DNA from: Leptospiraceae bacterium
GTDB lineage: Bacteria; Spirochaetota; Leptospiria; Leptospirales; Leptospiraceae
Direction: 5' to 3'
Assembly: GCA_027485405.1 (NCBI GenBank)
Contig: JAIXRB010000021.1
Location: forward strand, 1-19,578
Length of the DNA: 19,578 bases
This document shows positions 8,029 to 15,855 of the stretch, piece by piece. Each line of letters begins with the position of its first letter. Position 1 is the first letter of the stretch. The notes under the pieces are model-generated. The model ran no database searches. It had not been told where the DNA came from and was given only the letters and a program-made list of their open reading frames with translations. The translations under genes were made by a program, and so were the position numbers.

Positions 8029-8790
8029 TTAAAGTTTTATCATGCCGGAAAGTTTTCTCACCAGACTTCGGGGTAAGAACTCTGTGAAAGTGATCGCACT
8101 TTGATTTACCATACCGGTTATGCAAACTGCTTCGTTTATTTCCAATGCCTCTAAGGATTCACGAACAACTGTTTCGCTGTCTTGCCAAAGGAATTTAGGA
8201 AACTTGGATTTGTCAATGCCTGCTCTTTGGTGAAAGTCGGAATGCGTAAGTCCTGGGCAAAGAGCCTGGACTCGAACTCCATAGGGTTTCATTTCTTCGT
8301 GAAGTGACTCAGTAAAGGATTTGACAAAGGCTTTTGTTGCCGCATAGATCGCAGAACCTGGTGCAGGCAAATAACCTGCTATAGAGGCTACATTGATAAG
8401 GGAACCAGATTTTTTCTTTTTAAAATTGCCAAGTGCCGCATGACTCAATTCAACGACAGCTTTTACATTTACATGGATTTCATCGATTTCCGAATTTAAA
8501 GGGAGATCGCAAAACTCACCGACGGTGCCAAAGCCAGCGTTGTTTACTAGAATGTCTAAATCGGAATCTGTTTTAATAAGTGAATAGAGTTGCTCTCGAT
8601 TGTCTTTTTTGGATAAATCTAGAGGAATTGCTTTTAAGATTCCTTTGGAAGTAGGACCAAATTCTTTTATTACGCTCGTTAGATCATTTTCTTTTCTCGA
8701 GATCATAAAAACGTTGTGGGTTTTGGAAAGAACTCGAACAAATTCTTTCCCGATTCCTTGGGAAGCTCCTGTGACAAAAGCATTCTTCAT
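8029..8790 (-). CDS. Short-chain dehydrogenase/reductase (SDR)
   Basis: 253-residue classical SDR, an NAD(P)-dependent oxidoreductase of the Rossmann type. Cofactor loop T7-G-A-S-Q-G12-I-G14; NNAG at 83-86; catalytic triad S136, Y149 and K153 (Y-x-x-x-K) with the canonical Ser-Tyr spacing; and the PG motif (CPGLTHSDF) after the active site. Ser30-Arg31 after the second strand favours NADP(H), by family knowledge. The substrate cannot be told from sequence; this general shape is shared with many YqjQ/DltE-like SDRs. The ATG overlaps the stop of the upstream acetyltransferase gene (ATGA), indicating one transcript and coupled translation. Confidence 0.93.
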   Translation of the reverse strand: MKNAFVTGASQGIGKEFVRVLSKTHNVFMISRKENDLTSVIKEFGPTSKGILKAIPLDLSKKDNREQLYSLIKTDSDLDILVNNAGFGTVGEFCDLPLNSEIDEIHVNVKAVVELSHAALGNFKKKKSGSLINVASIAGYLPAPGSAIYAATKAFVKSFTESLHEEMKPYGVRVQALCPGLTHSDFHQRAGIDKSKFPKFLWQDSETVVRESLEALEINEAVCITGMVNQSAITFTEFLPRSLVRKLSGMIKL

Positions 8791-9209
8791 TCAGACTTTC
8801 TCCTTTGTAAAACGAAGGCCGAGCTACCATCAGGGTAATAGGACTTGCGTTGGTCTATCTTTTGGAATCCCACAGATTCGTACAAGTGCAAAGCGGGGAG
8901 GTTGGATTCTTTCACTTCTAAAAAAAAATCTAAATTTGGGTAAACTTGGAAAACGGCAGAAAGGAATTTTCGACCCAAACCCTGGTTTTGATGCGAGGGC
9001 AGAACACCGATCCGAAAGATTTCAGCCTCCCATGGCGTGAGGCAAAGCAAAAGGTAGGCAAGAGGGGTAGGACTCTCCCAGAGGAACGCCTCGTGGTAAT
9101 CTAGGTGACTTTGGAGACCTTTTCTACCCCAAGGGTCATCTGGAAAACAAGACGTATCCATTGGTTCCAAAATGCCAGCATCGCCAGGGTTCAGAAGTTT
9201 AAGAGACAT
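8787..9209 (-). CDS. rimI: GNAT acetyltransferase, RimI-like (ribosomal protein S18 N-acetyltransferase type)
   Basis: 140-residue single-domain GNAT enzyme that transfers acetyl from acetyl-CoA to an amino group. The acetyl-CoA loop is Q74-x-x-G77-x-G79 (QNQGLG) after the strand IFRIGVLPSH. The C-terminal block LEVKESN.PALHLYESVGF (about 98-115) is the hallmark wording of RimI, including the Glu and Tyr region associated with catalysis in that family. The length is typical of RimI. Some RimI-like proteins acetylate other substrates, so the S18 target is inferred. It is the first gene of a minus-strand cluster (with the SDR and DUF445 genes) and is divergent from the TPR protein gene across only 47 bases. 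Confidence 0.82.
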   Translation of the reverse strand: MSLKLLNPGDAGILEPMDTSCFPDDPWGRKGLQSHLDYHEAFLWESPTPLAYLLLCLTPWEAEIFRIGVLPSHQNQGLGRKFLSAVFQVYPNLDFFLEVKESNLPALHLYESVGFQKIDQRKSYYPDGSSAFVLQRRKSE

Positions 9210-9256
9210 AATGCTTTTTTTCTCGCCAAGGCAAACCTGGAAAGCAAATTCGAGCT

Positions 9257-10132
9257 GTGCGTCTCTTTTCTGGTTTAGCCATTTTTCCCATCCTCTTTTT
9301 CTTCCAGTGCCAGCAATTGAAGGATTTCGCCATTTCCAAATGGGAAAAGAAAAACCAAGTAAAACCAGTTAAGCAAGAGGATATAGAAAAATGGAGCGAA
9401 AAACTTGGATTAGAAGAAGCAGAAATCGAAGAACTCGATAAAAAGATTCGTAAACTAGTCCAAAAGTCAAACCAAGCGGGTGCTCTCTCATGGAAAATAG
9501 CGCGTGCCTATATGCGCTCTGGTTCCTTTGAGATGGGATCGAGATATTACAGTGAGGCGATATTGCAAGATTCTGGGATTCCTACTGATTTCGAAATTCA
9601 TAAATTTCAATCGGCGATTCCTTACTTTGAAAAAGCCATCAATTACCAGAAACTAGATAAGCAGTTGTTATTTGAGGCGGCTTTGGCCTTTGGAAACGCA
9701 TCCAAAGATATGGGATGGGAGCCTGAACGAAGAAATCGTGCCATTTTCCTTTTAAAACAATTGATGTTATTCGACCCAAAGGGCACACGGTTTCCGTTCC
9801 AACTTGCATTGATTTATTTCGATTCCAGTGTTAAGAGCAGTCAATGGCAGGGTAAAACGCTTCTTAGTTTTACGGAGATGGAAGACGCCTTTTTACTTTT
9901 AGACCAGGTTTTACTTTTGGAGCCTTACAATGTTCCGGCTAGGTTTGCCCGAGCCAACTTTCTCTACCAAACAGGAAAAGTAAACCAAGCAGAAACCGAA
10001 TACATTCGCATCAAGGGTCAGATCGAAGATATGACAAAACAGGGAGCGATTCGTGAATCCTTGGAAAAAAACCAATCTTATCAAAATGTTTTAAAGAATT
10101 TGGAGAGATTAAAGAGCCAACCTATTCGATAA
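9257..10132 (+). CDS. TPR-like protein, putative lipoprotein
   Basis: 291 residues starting at a GTG (no suitable ATG near the N-terminus). The first 18 residues are a short basic-hydrophobic leader ending FFFQC, so Cys18 could be lipidated; Gln before the Cys is unusual and makes this tentative. The body is helical: a charged coiled stretch at about 40-70, then TPR-like helix pairs at roughly 75-105, 137-172, 177-192 and 210-252 (for example the ARANFLYQTGKVNQAETEY block at 231-249). It is probably a periplasmic or membrane-anchored scaffold; no enzymatic motif is seen. It lies 16 bases upstream of dprA and is likely cotranscribed with it. Confidence 0.72.
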   Translation: MRLFSGLAIFPILFFFQCQQLKDFAISKWEKKNQVKPVKQEDIEKWSEKLGLEEAEIEELDKKIRKLVQKSNQAGALSWKIARAYMRSGSFEMGSRYYSEAILQDSGIPTDFEIHKFQSAIPYFEKAINYQKLDKQLLFEAALAFGNASKDMGWEPERRNRAIFLLKQLMLFDPKGTRFPFQLALIYFDSSVKSSQWQGKTLLSFTEMEDAFLLLDQVLLLEPYNVPARFARANFLYQTGKVNQAETEYIRIKGQIEDMTKQGAIRESLEKNQSYQNVLKNLERLKSQPIR

Positions 10133-10148
10133 ACTGCCTATTTCTTTT

Positions 10149-11123
10149 ATGGAAGAAGCAGTTTTTTTCTCTCATCCCACTGTTGCTAGATTTTGCCGTC
10201 AGGCTCAAATTTTCCGAAAATGCACATCTCTAACTGAGCTTAAGGGCATGGTCGCAAAACTCTTGTATCCTACCGAATTAGAAAAATTTGAATCCGAAAC
10301 ACAGGAATGGCTAAACGAGGGAAAGAACCACCTCACCCAATTTGTCTCTTACTATGATAATGAATACCCGCCCTTGCTTCGGGAAATTCACGATCCGCCC
10401 TTAGCTCTAGCCTACCAAGGCAATCTGAATTTGTTACAGAATTGTATCTTTTCAATTGTAGGAACTCGAAAACCCTCTCCTGTTTCTATTTTGGCGACGA
10501 AGTTTCTCATCGACAAATTACAAAAAAAGAAGGAGATGCAATCCGAAATTGCAATCGCTTCTGGAATGGCTCTTGGTATAGATCGAATAGCTTTTATTTC
10601 TGCGCTAGATCAAAAAATACCTGTTATTGGAGTTTTGGGAACGCCTCTTGGGATTTTGTATCCTCCAGGCAACCGAGATTTGTATGATAGAATGAAAGAC
10701 TCGAGTGACTCGCTTTTGATTACGGAGTTTGCCACTAGGTCTGAGCCTGCAAAATGGACATTTCCCAAAAGAAATCGGGTTATTTCAGGTTTGTCCTGGC
10801 AAGTTTTCATTATGGAAAGCTCAGAGAAATCTGGGACGCTATGGACAGCAATGGGAGCAGTCTCACAAAACAGAGATCTGTTTGTCTTTGATCATCCTCT
10901 GCAAAACAATAATTTAGGAGGAAAGTCCTTGTTAGCAGATGGGGCGAGCCCTTTGGAGTGGGAATTTTTGTCAGAAGGGAGGGGCAAACTGTATCTGTCA
11001 GATGATCTGAGAAAAAAAACTTGGGATGAATGGGAAGAGGACGATCGGAAGAAACAAGAAGAGCTTCTGCGGTGCAAGGCAGAAGCCCTAGGACAAGGAA
11101 ACTATTGGATACCTAGTTTTTGA
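10149..11123 (+). CDS. dprA: DNA-processing protein DprA/Smf
   Basis: 324-residue DprA, which binds incoming single-stranded DNA and loads RecA during natural transformation; it is also widely kept in bacteria not known to be competent. The Rossmann-like core is clear: VGTRKPS at 104-110, SGMALGID at 138-145, a GILYPPGN loop at 168-175, the F-P-K-R-N-R motif at 205-210, SGT..TA at 228-234 and a closing GGKSLLADGA stretch at 257-266. The GID motif lacks the usual preceding Arg and following Ala-His. The C-terminal 50 residues are charged and do not look like the winged-helix domain found in many DprA proteins. The ATG at 10149 lies 16 bases after the TPR gene. The 3' end overlaps the convergent antiporter gene by 11 bases. 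Confidence 0.93.
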   Translation: MEEAVFFSHPTVARFCRQAQIFRKCTSLTELKGMVAKLLYPTELEKFESETQEWLNEGKNHLTQFVSYYDNEYPPLLREIHDPPLALAYQGNLNLLQNCIFSIVGTRKPSPVSILATKFLIDKLQKKKEMQSEIAIASGMALGIDRIAFISALDQKIPVIGVLGTPLGILYPPGNRDLYDRMKDSSDSLLITEFATRSEPAKWTFPKRNRVISGLSWQVFIMESSEKSGTLWTAMGAVSQNRDLFVFDHPLQNNNLGGKSLLADGASPLEWEFLSEGRGKLYLSDDLRKKTWDEWEEDDRKKQEELLRCKAEALGQGNYWIPSF

Positions 11124-12153
11124 ATAGATAACCAGCAACTGTGGCAAGCAAATAGACAACTAATAGCATAACACCGATTGGCCTTCCAATTTGTTTTTTA
11201 GAAAACATGATTCCAATTCGAAATAAAATCAGAACAATAATCATGGCGGGAAAGTAAAATTTAAAGAAATCTCCGTTTGCCTTAAGTCCTTCGCTCGTAA
11301 CAGCCGCGGCGGCACCAGAGACGAAGAGAACGTTCAAAATGTCTGCTCCAATCACGTTTCCAACGGCTAGCTCGGAGTGTCCTTTTCTGGATGCCTGGAT
11401 TGCAGTGACAAGCTCTGGCAAGGACGTTCCGAAGGCAACCAGGGTTGCACCGATGATCTCTTCCGGAATGGAAAGCCTGCCAGCCGTTTCCATAACCGCA
11501 GGGATGAGAGTTTTGGAGGAGAAAATGACAATACCAATGGAAAGGAATAGTTTAACAAAGACTCGCAAGGAGGGAGCAGATTTGTCGACCTCGATTGTGT
11601 CATCCATACCGACTTCGAGCTCTCCTGGTTTTCCCGACTTTGACCAACGAATGCTCATGTAAATGTAGAGACCCAAAAGTCCTAAGAAAACAAAGCCAGT
11701 GATTTGAGTGACACCGCCACCTGCAGTAAAGGTTGACCCTAGGTTACTCCAAGGCAAAGAAACCGCGAGTAAAAGAAAACCAGCTCCCACTTGGATCCAA
11801 CCTTGTCTGTTCACCAAACGTTTGTCAATATCTGGAGGCGAGATCAAAATGGCAATGCCCAGAATTAGCCCCGTATCACAGATAATTGAACCAACGGCGT
11901 TTCCTAAAGCGATTCCAGGATTTCCGTCTAATGCGGATAAAACGGAAACAGATACTTCAGGCAAAGTAGTTCCTAAACTAACGAGTGTCGCTCCGATGAT
12001 CATCTTGGGCACACCCCAACTGAGGGAGAGGGAGACGGACTCATCTACCAAAACGTCTGCCGCTTTTCCTAAAACCAGGATAGAGGCAACGATTGATGCG
12101 ATGAGGAGTGGGAGCGGAAAGCTCTTGAAAAGGGTTTCTAAAAATGCATCCAT
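11113..12153 (-). CDS. Calcium/sodium antiporter, K+-dependent exchanger (YrbG/CaxA) family
   Basis: 346-residue inner-membrane cation/Ca2+ exchanger of about 10 transmembrane helices. It contains the two inverted alpha repeats of the family: GATLVSLGTTLPE at about 54-66 and GATLVAFGTSLPE at about 235-247, with acidic residues E66 and E247. Each is followed by a second ion-site helix, GNAVGSIICDTG at 84-95 and GNVIGADILN at 265-274. The central acidic loop (about 175-195) separates the halves. Its likely role is Ca2+ extrusion coupled to Na+; the true substrate is inferred. It lies 45 bases downstream of the unrecognised membrane protein gene on the same strand and may share its transcript. 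Its last 11 bases overlap dprA. Confidence 0.92.
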   Translation of the reverse strand: MDAFLETLFKSFPLPLLIASIVASILVLGKAADVLVDESVSLSLSWGVPKMIIGATLVSLGTTLPEVSVSVLSALDGNPGIALGNAVGSIICDTGLILGIAILISPPDIDKRLVNRQGWIQVGAGFLLLAVSLPWSNLGSTFTAGGGVTQITGFVFLGLLGLYIYMSIRWSKSGKPGELEVGMDDTIEVDKSAPSLRVFVKLFLSIGIVIFSSKTLIPAVMETAGRLSIPEEIIGATLVAFGTSLPELVTAIQASRKGHSELAVGNVIGADILNVLFVSGAAAAVTSEGLKANGDFFKFYFPAMIIVLILFRIGIMFSKKQIGRPIGVMLLVVYLLATVAGYLFKN

Positions 12154-12198
12154 AGACTCGGATAGTTTGGTAAACTGGGAGGCGAAGGCAAGCTCATT

Positions 12199-13425
12199 TT
12201 ATGCATCGGGGGCAGGTCTAGAACCAGCGTAGAATCGAAAGCCTGCCAATAGGAACCAAATTCCAAATAGGATGGCATAGGTAACAATCACTTTGGTTTG
12301 GGCGCGTTCCATTTCGTTCTCGAAACCAAGGATCAATTTGTAAGGATAGACCCCTTGGCTTAAATCCAAACCATACATTCGTTCGCTGTTTGCTATGGCA
12401 CTGATCAGAAGTGAATCTTCCTCGATAAGGACAACTTTTCTTTCTTTCATCCATTCTGCAAAAAAAGCTGAGCCGAATCTAGGATTCTTGACCCAATCTT
12501 CTTCTAGTTTTACCCAAATCATCCAATTTCTTTGCGTTTCCTCGCCCTTTAAAATATAGGGAGCCGCCCAACGGTACAGATACGTTCTTTTTTCTTTCGA
12601 AGAAGAAAGCGGTGAGGAATCAAATCCAGTGAACTTGGTAGAAATAGTACCCGGTTCCAAAGTGGTAAACAGCTGTTTTTCGGGTTTGTTTAAGTCCGAA
12701 TGGATTGTTAAGAAGTATTGAATAGAAGAGGCTTGGGTCGCGGCACCAATCGAGAGAAATCCAGTCAATACAAACGTAAGATTCTTTGAGAAAACCTTGT
12801 AAAACAGAAAGCTGGAAACAAGTGCAACCAGGATGGCAAGAAGAATTTCGTATTCTGATGCAATGTCCAAGTTGTAGATTCCCAATCCCAATAGCGTAGC
12901 AACAATGAGGTGGAGTGTTCCGATTGCAAAAGTTCCGAGAAAAGGGGGAAGGGGAGTGTTGTCTAAATCAGCTTCCTTGTTTGGAGTGGTTTTTAATTTA
13001 ACATTTGGTTCCCTTTTTTTTAATTCTTTGAATCGAAAATAGAGAAAAGTAAAAAAGGAGATAGCGATCAAATCGAACAAAGGATAGTAAGGGAGAAAAT
13101 GGGAATATGCTGTTAGCTTGGAAACTCCGAGAGTCTCCTTAGAAAAAGTATAGACAGTTGACAAATAGGCAAAACTAGGTTTTTCAACAAACTCTAGTTC
13201 GTCCAAATAAAGGACCTTGTGACTGAAGGAACAGGGCAGGTTTCCGCAGAGAGTGGCTCTTTCCTCTGGAGAGATTGGTAGAAGTTGCCCTTTGGAAACA
13301 GAATGAGTGGACAATTCAAAAACTAAACTAAGTTGCTCAGGAAGTGTAACAAGCAGCATAAGACCCAGAACTAAAGCCAACAAAGTAGCAAATACATCGA
13401 AATTTCCAGATTTATCTTGTTTCAT
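12199..13425 (-). CDS. Multi-spanning membrane protein of unknown function
   Basis: 408 residues, not recognised. Predicted by eye: an N-terminal membrane helix at about 9-30; an exported loop of about 85 residues with two Cys close together (CGNLPC), possibly a disulfide; a helix near 117-133; a charged linker; three or four helices between about 163 and 250; a second large soluble loop of about 115 residues; and a final helix near 380-400 ending with a short tail. No catalytic motif or known repeat is visible. It is upstream of the antiporter gene on the same strand (45-base gap) and divergent from the exported-protein gene (76-base gap). It may be a lineage-specific spirochaete protein. 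The reading frame is long and open with codon use like its neighbours, so I consider the gene real. Confidence 0.7.
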   Translation of the reverse strand: MKQDKSGNFDVFATLLALVLGLMLLVTLPEQLSLVFELSTHSVSKGQLLPISPEERATLCGNLPCSFSHKVLYLDELEFVEKPSFAYLSTVYTFSKETLGVSKLTAYSHFLPYYPLFDLIAISFFTFLYFRFKELKKREPNVKLKTTPNKEADLDNTPLPPFLGTFAIGTLHLIVATLLGLGIYNLDIASEYEILLAILVALVSSFLFYKVFSKNLTFVLTGFLSIGAATQASSIQYFLTIHSDLNKPEKQLFTTLEPGTISTKFTGFDSSPLSSSKEKRTYLYRWAAPYILKGEETQRNWMIWVKLEEDWVKNPRFGSAFFAEWMKERKVVLIEEDSLLISAIANSERMYGLDLSQGVYPYKLILGFENEMERAQTKVIVTYAILFGIWFLLAGFRFYAGSRPAPDA

Positions 13426-13501
13426 AAAAGTTTACCCTTTGAGAGTCTCCGAAAAGTAAGAATTCATTTCTCGAAAAAGGCAAACGCTAAATTCTGTCCC
13501 T

Positions 13502-14131
13502 ATGAATTGCCGAACAATTTATTCCATTCTTTTTACCTTCCTTTTATTTCTGGGAGTTCCTCCCGAAGCGGGATCGGAACCTATATCTCCGAAAGAACCC
13601 AGTCTACCCAATTTTATCTCTGAATCTAGAGATGCCAGAGGGGACAAACCGTCCCCAAATCCTTCATCCATTCGAAAAAATGTAGCTGTGACTTTGTGCG
13701 ATGGAAGGGAAGTCAAAGGATTTTTAGATTTCAAAAATGAAGGACTAACCTTTGCTCATGTGAAGGATGGCATTTCCTATAAAAAAAAGATTTCTTGGAA
13801 CGAACTCTATTCGATTCGAATTGAATCTTGGGAAATGAAACCGAAAAAAGAAGACAAAAAGGGTCAGCCTTACGACTTAATCCCAGCACGTGTTCGACTG
13901 CAAATGAAATCAGGCGAAAAGTATATCAAGGAAACTGGAGTGGCTGACTTTCAATTTCTAAACCTCACAATTGAGAATGCGAATGGCCAAGCTCAGCTTT
14001 TTACCTATTGGGTAGACTTAAGGTATCCGAACGGATCATGGTTTTCTGGTCTTTCCTTGACTGGAAATTCCGAATCACAGAGAGAAGACTGCTTGAAAGA
14101 TGTCGTTCGAAGTGTGGTCATGGAAGACTAG
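13502..14131 (+). CDS. Small exported protein of unknown function
   Basis: 209 residues. The N-terminus is a convincing signal peptide: basic Arg4, hydrophobic core IYSILFTFLLFLGV, and likely cleavage around residues 24-27 (after EAGS). A Pro/Ser-rich linker follows, then a beta-rich domain from about 60 whose opening (VTLCDGREVKGFLDF, then KKISWNELYSIRI) looks like a small barrel. The next part (about 118-200) is also beta-like and includes an exposed SGLSLTGNSES stretch. There are two Cys in the mature protein. I recognise no family. It starts 76 bases from the divergent membrane protein gene; the ATG lacks an obvious Shine-Dalgarno. It is presumably periplasmic. Confidence 0.65.
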   Translation: MNCRTIYSILFTFLLFLGVPPEAGSEPISPKEPSLPNFISESRDARGDKPSPNPSSIRKNVAVTLCDGREVKGFLDFKNEGLTFAHVKDGISYKKKISWNELYSIRIESWEMKPKKEDKKGQPYDLIPARVRLQMKSGEKYIKETGVADFQFLNLTIENANGQAQLFTYWVDLRYPNGSWFSGLSLTGNSESQREDCLKDVVRSVVMED

Positions 14132-14160
14132 GAAAAGGCATGAATTTCACTAAATTTCTC

Positions 14161-14190
14161 TTGACGATTGTATACCCCATGGGGTATACT
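14161..14190 (+). promoter_or_regulatory. Sigma-70-type promoter of the tauE-persulfide dioxygenase operon
   Basis: TTGACG at 14161-14166 (5 of 6 to the -35 consensus) and TATACT at 14185-14190 (5 of 6 to the -10 consensus) with an 18-base spacer, about 26 bases upstream of the GTG start of the permease gene. This is the best promoter match I found in the window. Confidence 0.72.
14170..14189. promoter_or_regulatory. Perfect 20-bp palindromic operator, CsoR/CstR-like
   Basis: The half-site GTATACCCCA is followed immediately by its exact reverse complement, giving 20 bp without a mismatch. It fills most of the promoter spacer and overlaps five of six -10 bases, so a bound protein would block RNA polymerase. 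A short C-tract/G-tract core flanked by TATA is the style of operators used by CsoR/FrmR/CstR (DUF156) repressors; CstR members sense persulfides and control sulfide-detoxification genes like those downstream. The palindrome is seen; the regulator's identity is inferred, and no such repressor gene lies in the window. Confidence 0.7.
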
Positions 14191-14216
14191 GAATTTAAAC
14201 AGGAAATATATCTAAA

Positions 14217-14993
14217 GTGACAACTATCCTAATCGGGATTATCATCGGATTGACACTGGGATTAACGGGAGCAGGCGGAGCTCTGGTGGCAATCCCTTTG
14301 TCTATAACCTGGCTTGGCTTGGATTTAAAGACTGCGACTAGCTTCTCTTTAGTTGCTGTTTTTTTCTCAGGTTTCTTTAATTTTTTGGGACAGCGTCAGT
14401 CTGTGCATTGGCAGTCGGTGCTTTGGATTTTACCTTTTTCTTTTCTGGGAAGTGCTCTGACTCTTCCGCTCAAAAGTTTGATTTCTAATGAAATGATTTT
14501 AGGGCTGATTGCCTTTGTTTCGGTTTTTGGGATTTGGTCTGTTTGGAAAAAAAATCCAAAACTGGAAATAAACTCAAAGAGCGATTTAGTTTCTACTCTT
14601 TCCCTTCTCAGTTTTGCAAAATATGCTATCATTGGTTTGGTTATGGGCTCTCTGACAACTTTAACTGGTTTGGGAGGGGGTATGATCTTGGTACCTCTCT
14701 TTATCACTTTGATTCAGGTCTCTCAAGACCAGGCTGTGGCTTCATCGCAAATTCCGATCAGTATGACTGCCTTGTTTTCTCTTGCTATGCAATTTTCTAC
14801 AAGTCAGATAACTCTTGATATGATGATGATTCTCAAGTTGGTTGTTGGCATATTGATCATAGCCATTGCTTTGCCTTTGTTTTCTCGCCTTTCTGGAAAT
14901 AACAAATATAATTTATTCAAAAAGGTATTCTTTTCTGCAATAGTGATTATTTCTTTATTTCGAATTCTAGGAGAGACCACCTTATGGAAGTAA
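14217..14993 (+). CDS. TauE/SafE family sulfite (sulfur-compound) exporter permease
   Basis: 258-residue inner-membrane protein of about 8 helices in two homologous halves, each opening with the family's glycine motif: GLTLGLTGAGGALVAIP at 11-27 and a second copy ending TLTGLGGGMILVP at 148-160. The family exports sulfite, sulfoacetate or related anions. The start is GTG at 14217 with AGGA at 14201-14204 upstream, rather distant (12 bases). The gene overlaps the persulfide dioxygenase start by 10 bases. Given that partner, the likely job is removing sulfite, the product of persulfide oxidation (inference from the pairing). Expression is probably gated by the palindrome over its promoter. Confidence 0.9.
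   Translation: MTTILIGIIIGLTLGLTGAGGALVAIPLSITWLGLDLKTATSFSLVAVFFSGFFNFLGQRQSVHWQSVLWILPFSFLGSALTLPLKSLISNEMILGLIAFVSVFGIWSVWKKNPKLEINSKSDLVSTLSLLSFAKYAIIGLVMGSLTTLTGLGGGMILVPLFITLIQVSQDQAVASSQIPISMTALFSLAMQFSTSQITLDMMMILKLVVGILIIAIALPLFSRLSGNNKYNLFKKVFFSAIVIISLFRILGETTLWK
14969..14975 (+). promoter_or_regulatory. Strong ribosome-binding site of the persulfide dioxygenase gene
   Basis: AGGAGAG lies 8 bases before the ATG at 14984, inside the end of the permease gene. It fixes the dioxygenase start and allows independent or coupled initiation. Confidence 0.75.
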
Positions 14994-15850
14994 AACATTT
15001 TTTCGATCCAGATACTTTTACTCTGACTTACATAGTTTTTGATTCAAAAACCAAAGATGCCATTGTGATAGACCCAGTTTGGGACTACGATCCAGCATCT
15101 GGGAAACTAACAGATACTTCAGCAAAGACCGTGGTTGAGTTTATACAAAGAGAAGGTTTGAATCCAATTGCTTCGCTTGATACGCATGCTCATGCAGATC
15201 ATATTTCTGGATCTTATCTTTTGAAAAAATTCTTTCCAAAGATTCAAATTGGAATTGGAGAGAAGATTCAAATCATTCAAGAAACTTTCAAAGAGACTCT
15301 TCGAATCCCCTATTTAAAAACAGATGGTTCTCAATTCGATTTTCTGATAAAGGATTTCGAAGAGTTAAACTTTGGTTCGTTGCATTGCAAAGCGATTCCA
15401 ACTCCAGGTCATACACCCGCCTGCCTGAGTTATTACTTCACTGGAATGGTTTTTACAGGCGATGCCTTATTTATGCCCGACTACGGAACAGGGAGATGTG
15501 ACTTTCCGAAAGGAAACGCAAAAGATTTGTATCATTCCATAAAAGACAATCTATTCACTCTTCCAGGCGAAACAAAGGTGTTTGTGGGTCATGATTATAT
15601 GCCAAATCAGAGAGAATTGCAGTTTGAAACGACTATTGCTGATTCTAAGAAAGCAAATATTCAACTTTCGGAAAAAACCGATGAACAGAGTTATTTGGAA
15701 TTCCGCGAAAAACGAGATAAGACTCTCGCAACGCCTAGACTTTTATTTCCAAGCATACAGATCAATATAGATGCGGGGAAGCTGCCGCCAGCAGAAGACA
15801 ACGGTAGGCATTATTTCAAATTGCCTCTAACTGTTGATGAGGGAAAATGA
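14984..15850 (+). CDS. MBL-fold persulfide dioxygenase-like protein (Blh/ETHE1-related)
   Basis: 288-residue metallo-beta-lactamase-fold enzyme of the Blh type that accompanies sulfide-responsive operons. Metal-site residues are all present: H68-A-H70-A-D72-H73, H143 (PGHTPACLSYY), D160 (TGDALFMPDYGTGRCDFP) and H203 (GHDY). The long segment from TGDALF through RCDFP and the C-terminal block KRDKTLATPRLLFPS.Q.N with PPAEDNGR are characteristic of Blh rather than glyoxalase II. The expected reaction is iron-dependent oxidation of glutathione or other persulfide to sulfite in the cytosol, which the cotranscribed TauE-type exporter could remove. It overlaps the upstream gene by 10 bases and has its own AGGAGAG site. 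The stop is 5 bases from the convergent ATPase gene. The family is firm; the exact substrate is inferred. Confidence 0.9.
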   Translation: MEVKHFFDPDTFTLTYIVFDSKTKDAIVIDPVWDYDPASGKLTDTSAKTVVEFIQREGLNPIASLDTHAHADHISGSYLLKKFFPKIQIGIGEKIQIIQETFKETLRIPYLKTDGSQFDFLIKDFEELNFGSLHCKAIPTPGHTPACLSYYFTGMVFTGDALFMPDYGTGRCDFPKGNAKDLYHSIKDNLFTLPGETKVFVGHDYMPNQRELQFETTIADSKKANIQLSEKTDEQSYLEFREKRDKTLATPRLLFPSIQINIDAGKLPPAEDNGRHYFKLPLTVDEGK

Positions 15851-15855
15851 ATCAA

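Noticed and set aside
12164..12176. Short inverted repeat AGTTT-GGT-AAACT between the membrane protein and antiporter genes
   Set aside because: A 5-bp stem with a 3-base loop and no T-run is too weak to call a terminator or operator.
11708..12232. Plus-strand open frame of 174 codons opposite the antiporter gene
   Set aside because: Its codons mirror the conserved alpha-repeat motifs of the minus-strand antiporter; the translation is Pro/Lys/Thr-rich with no family resemblance.
14140..14219. Short 26-codon frame starting at ATG 14140 and ending at the permease GTG
   Set aside because: It runs through the promoter and palindrome, so it would not be transcribed from that promoter. No ribosome site and no recognisable peptide.
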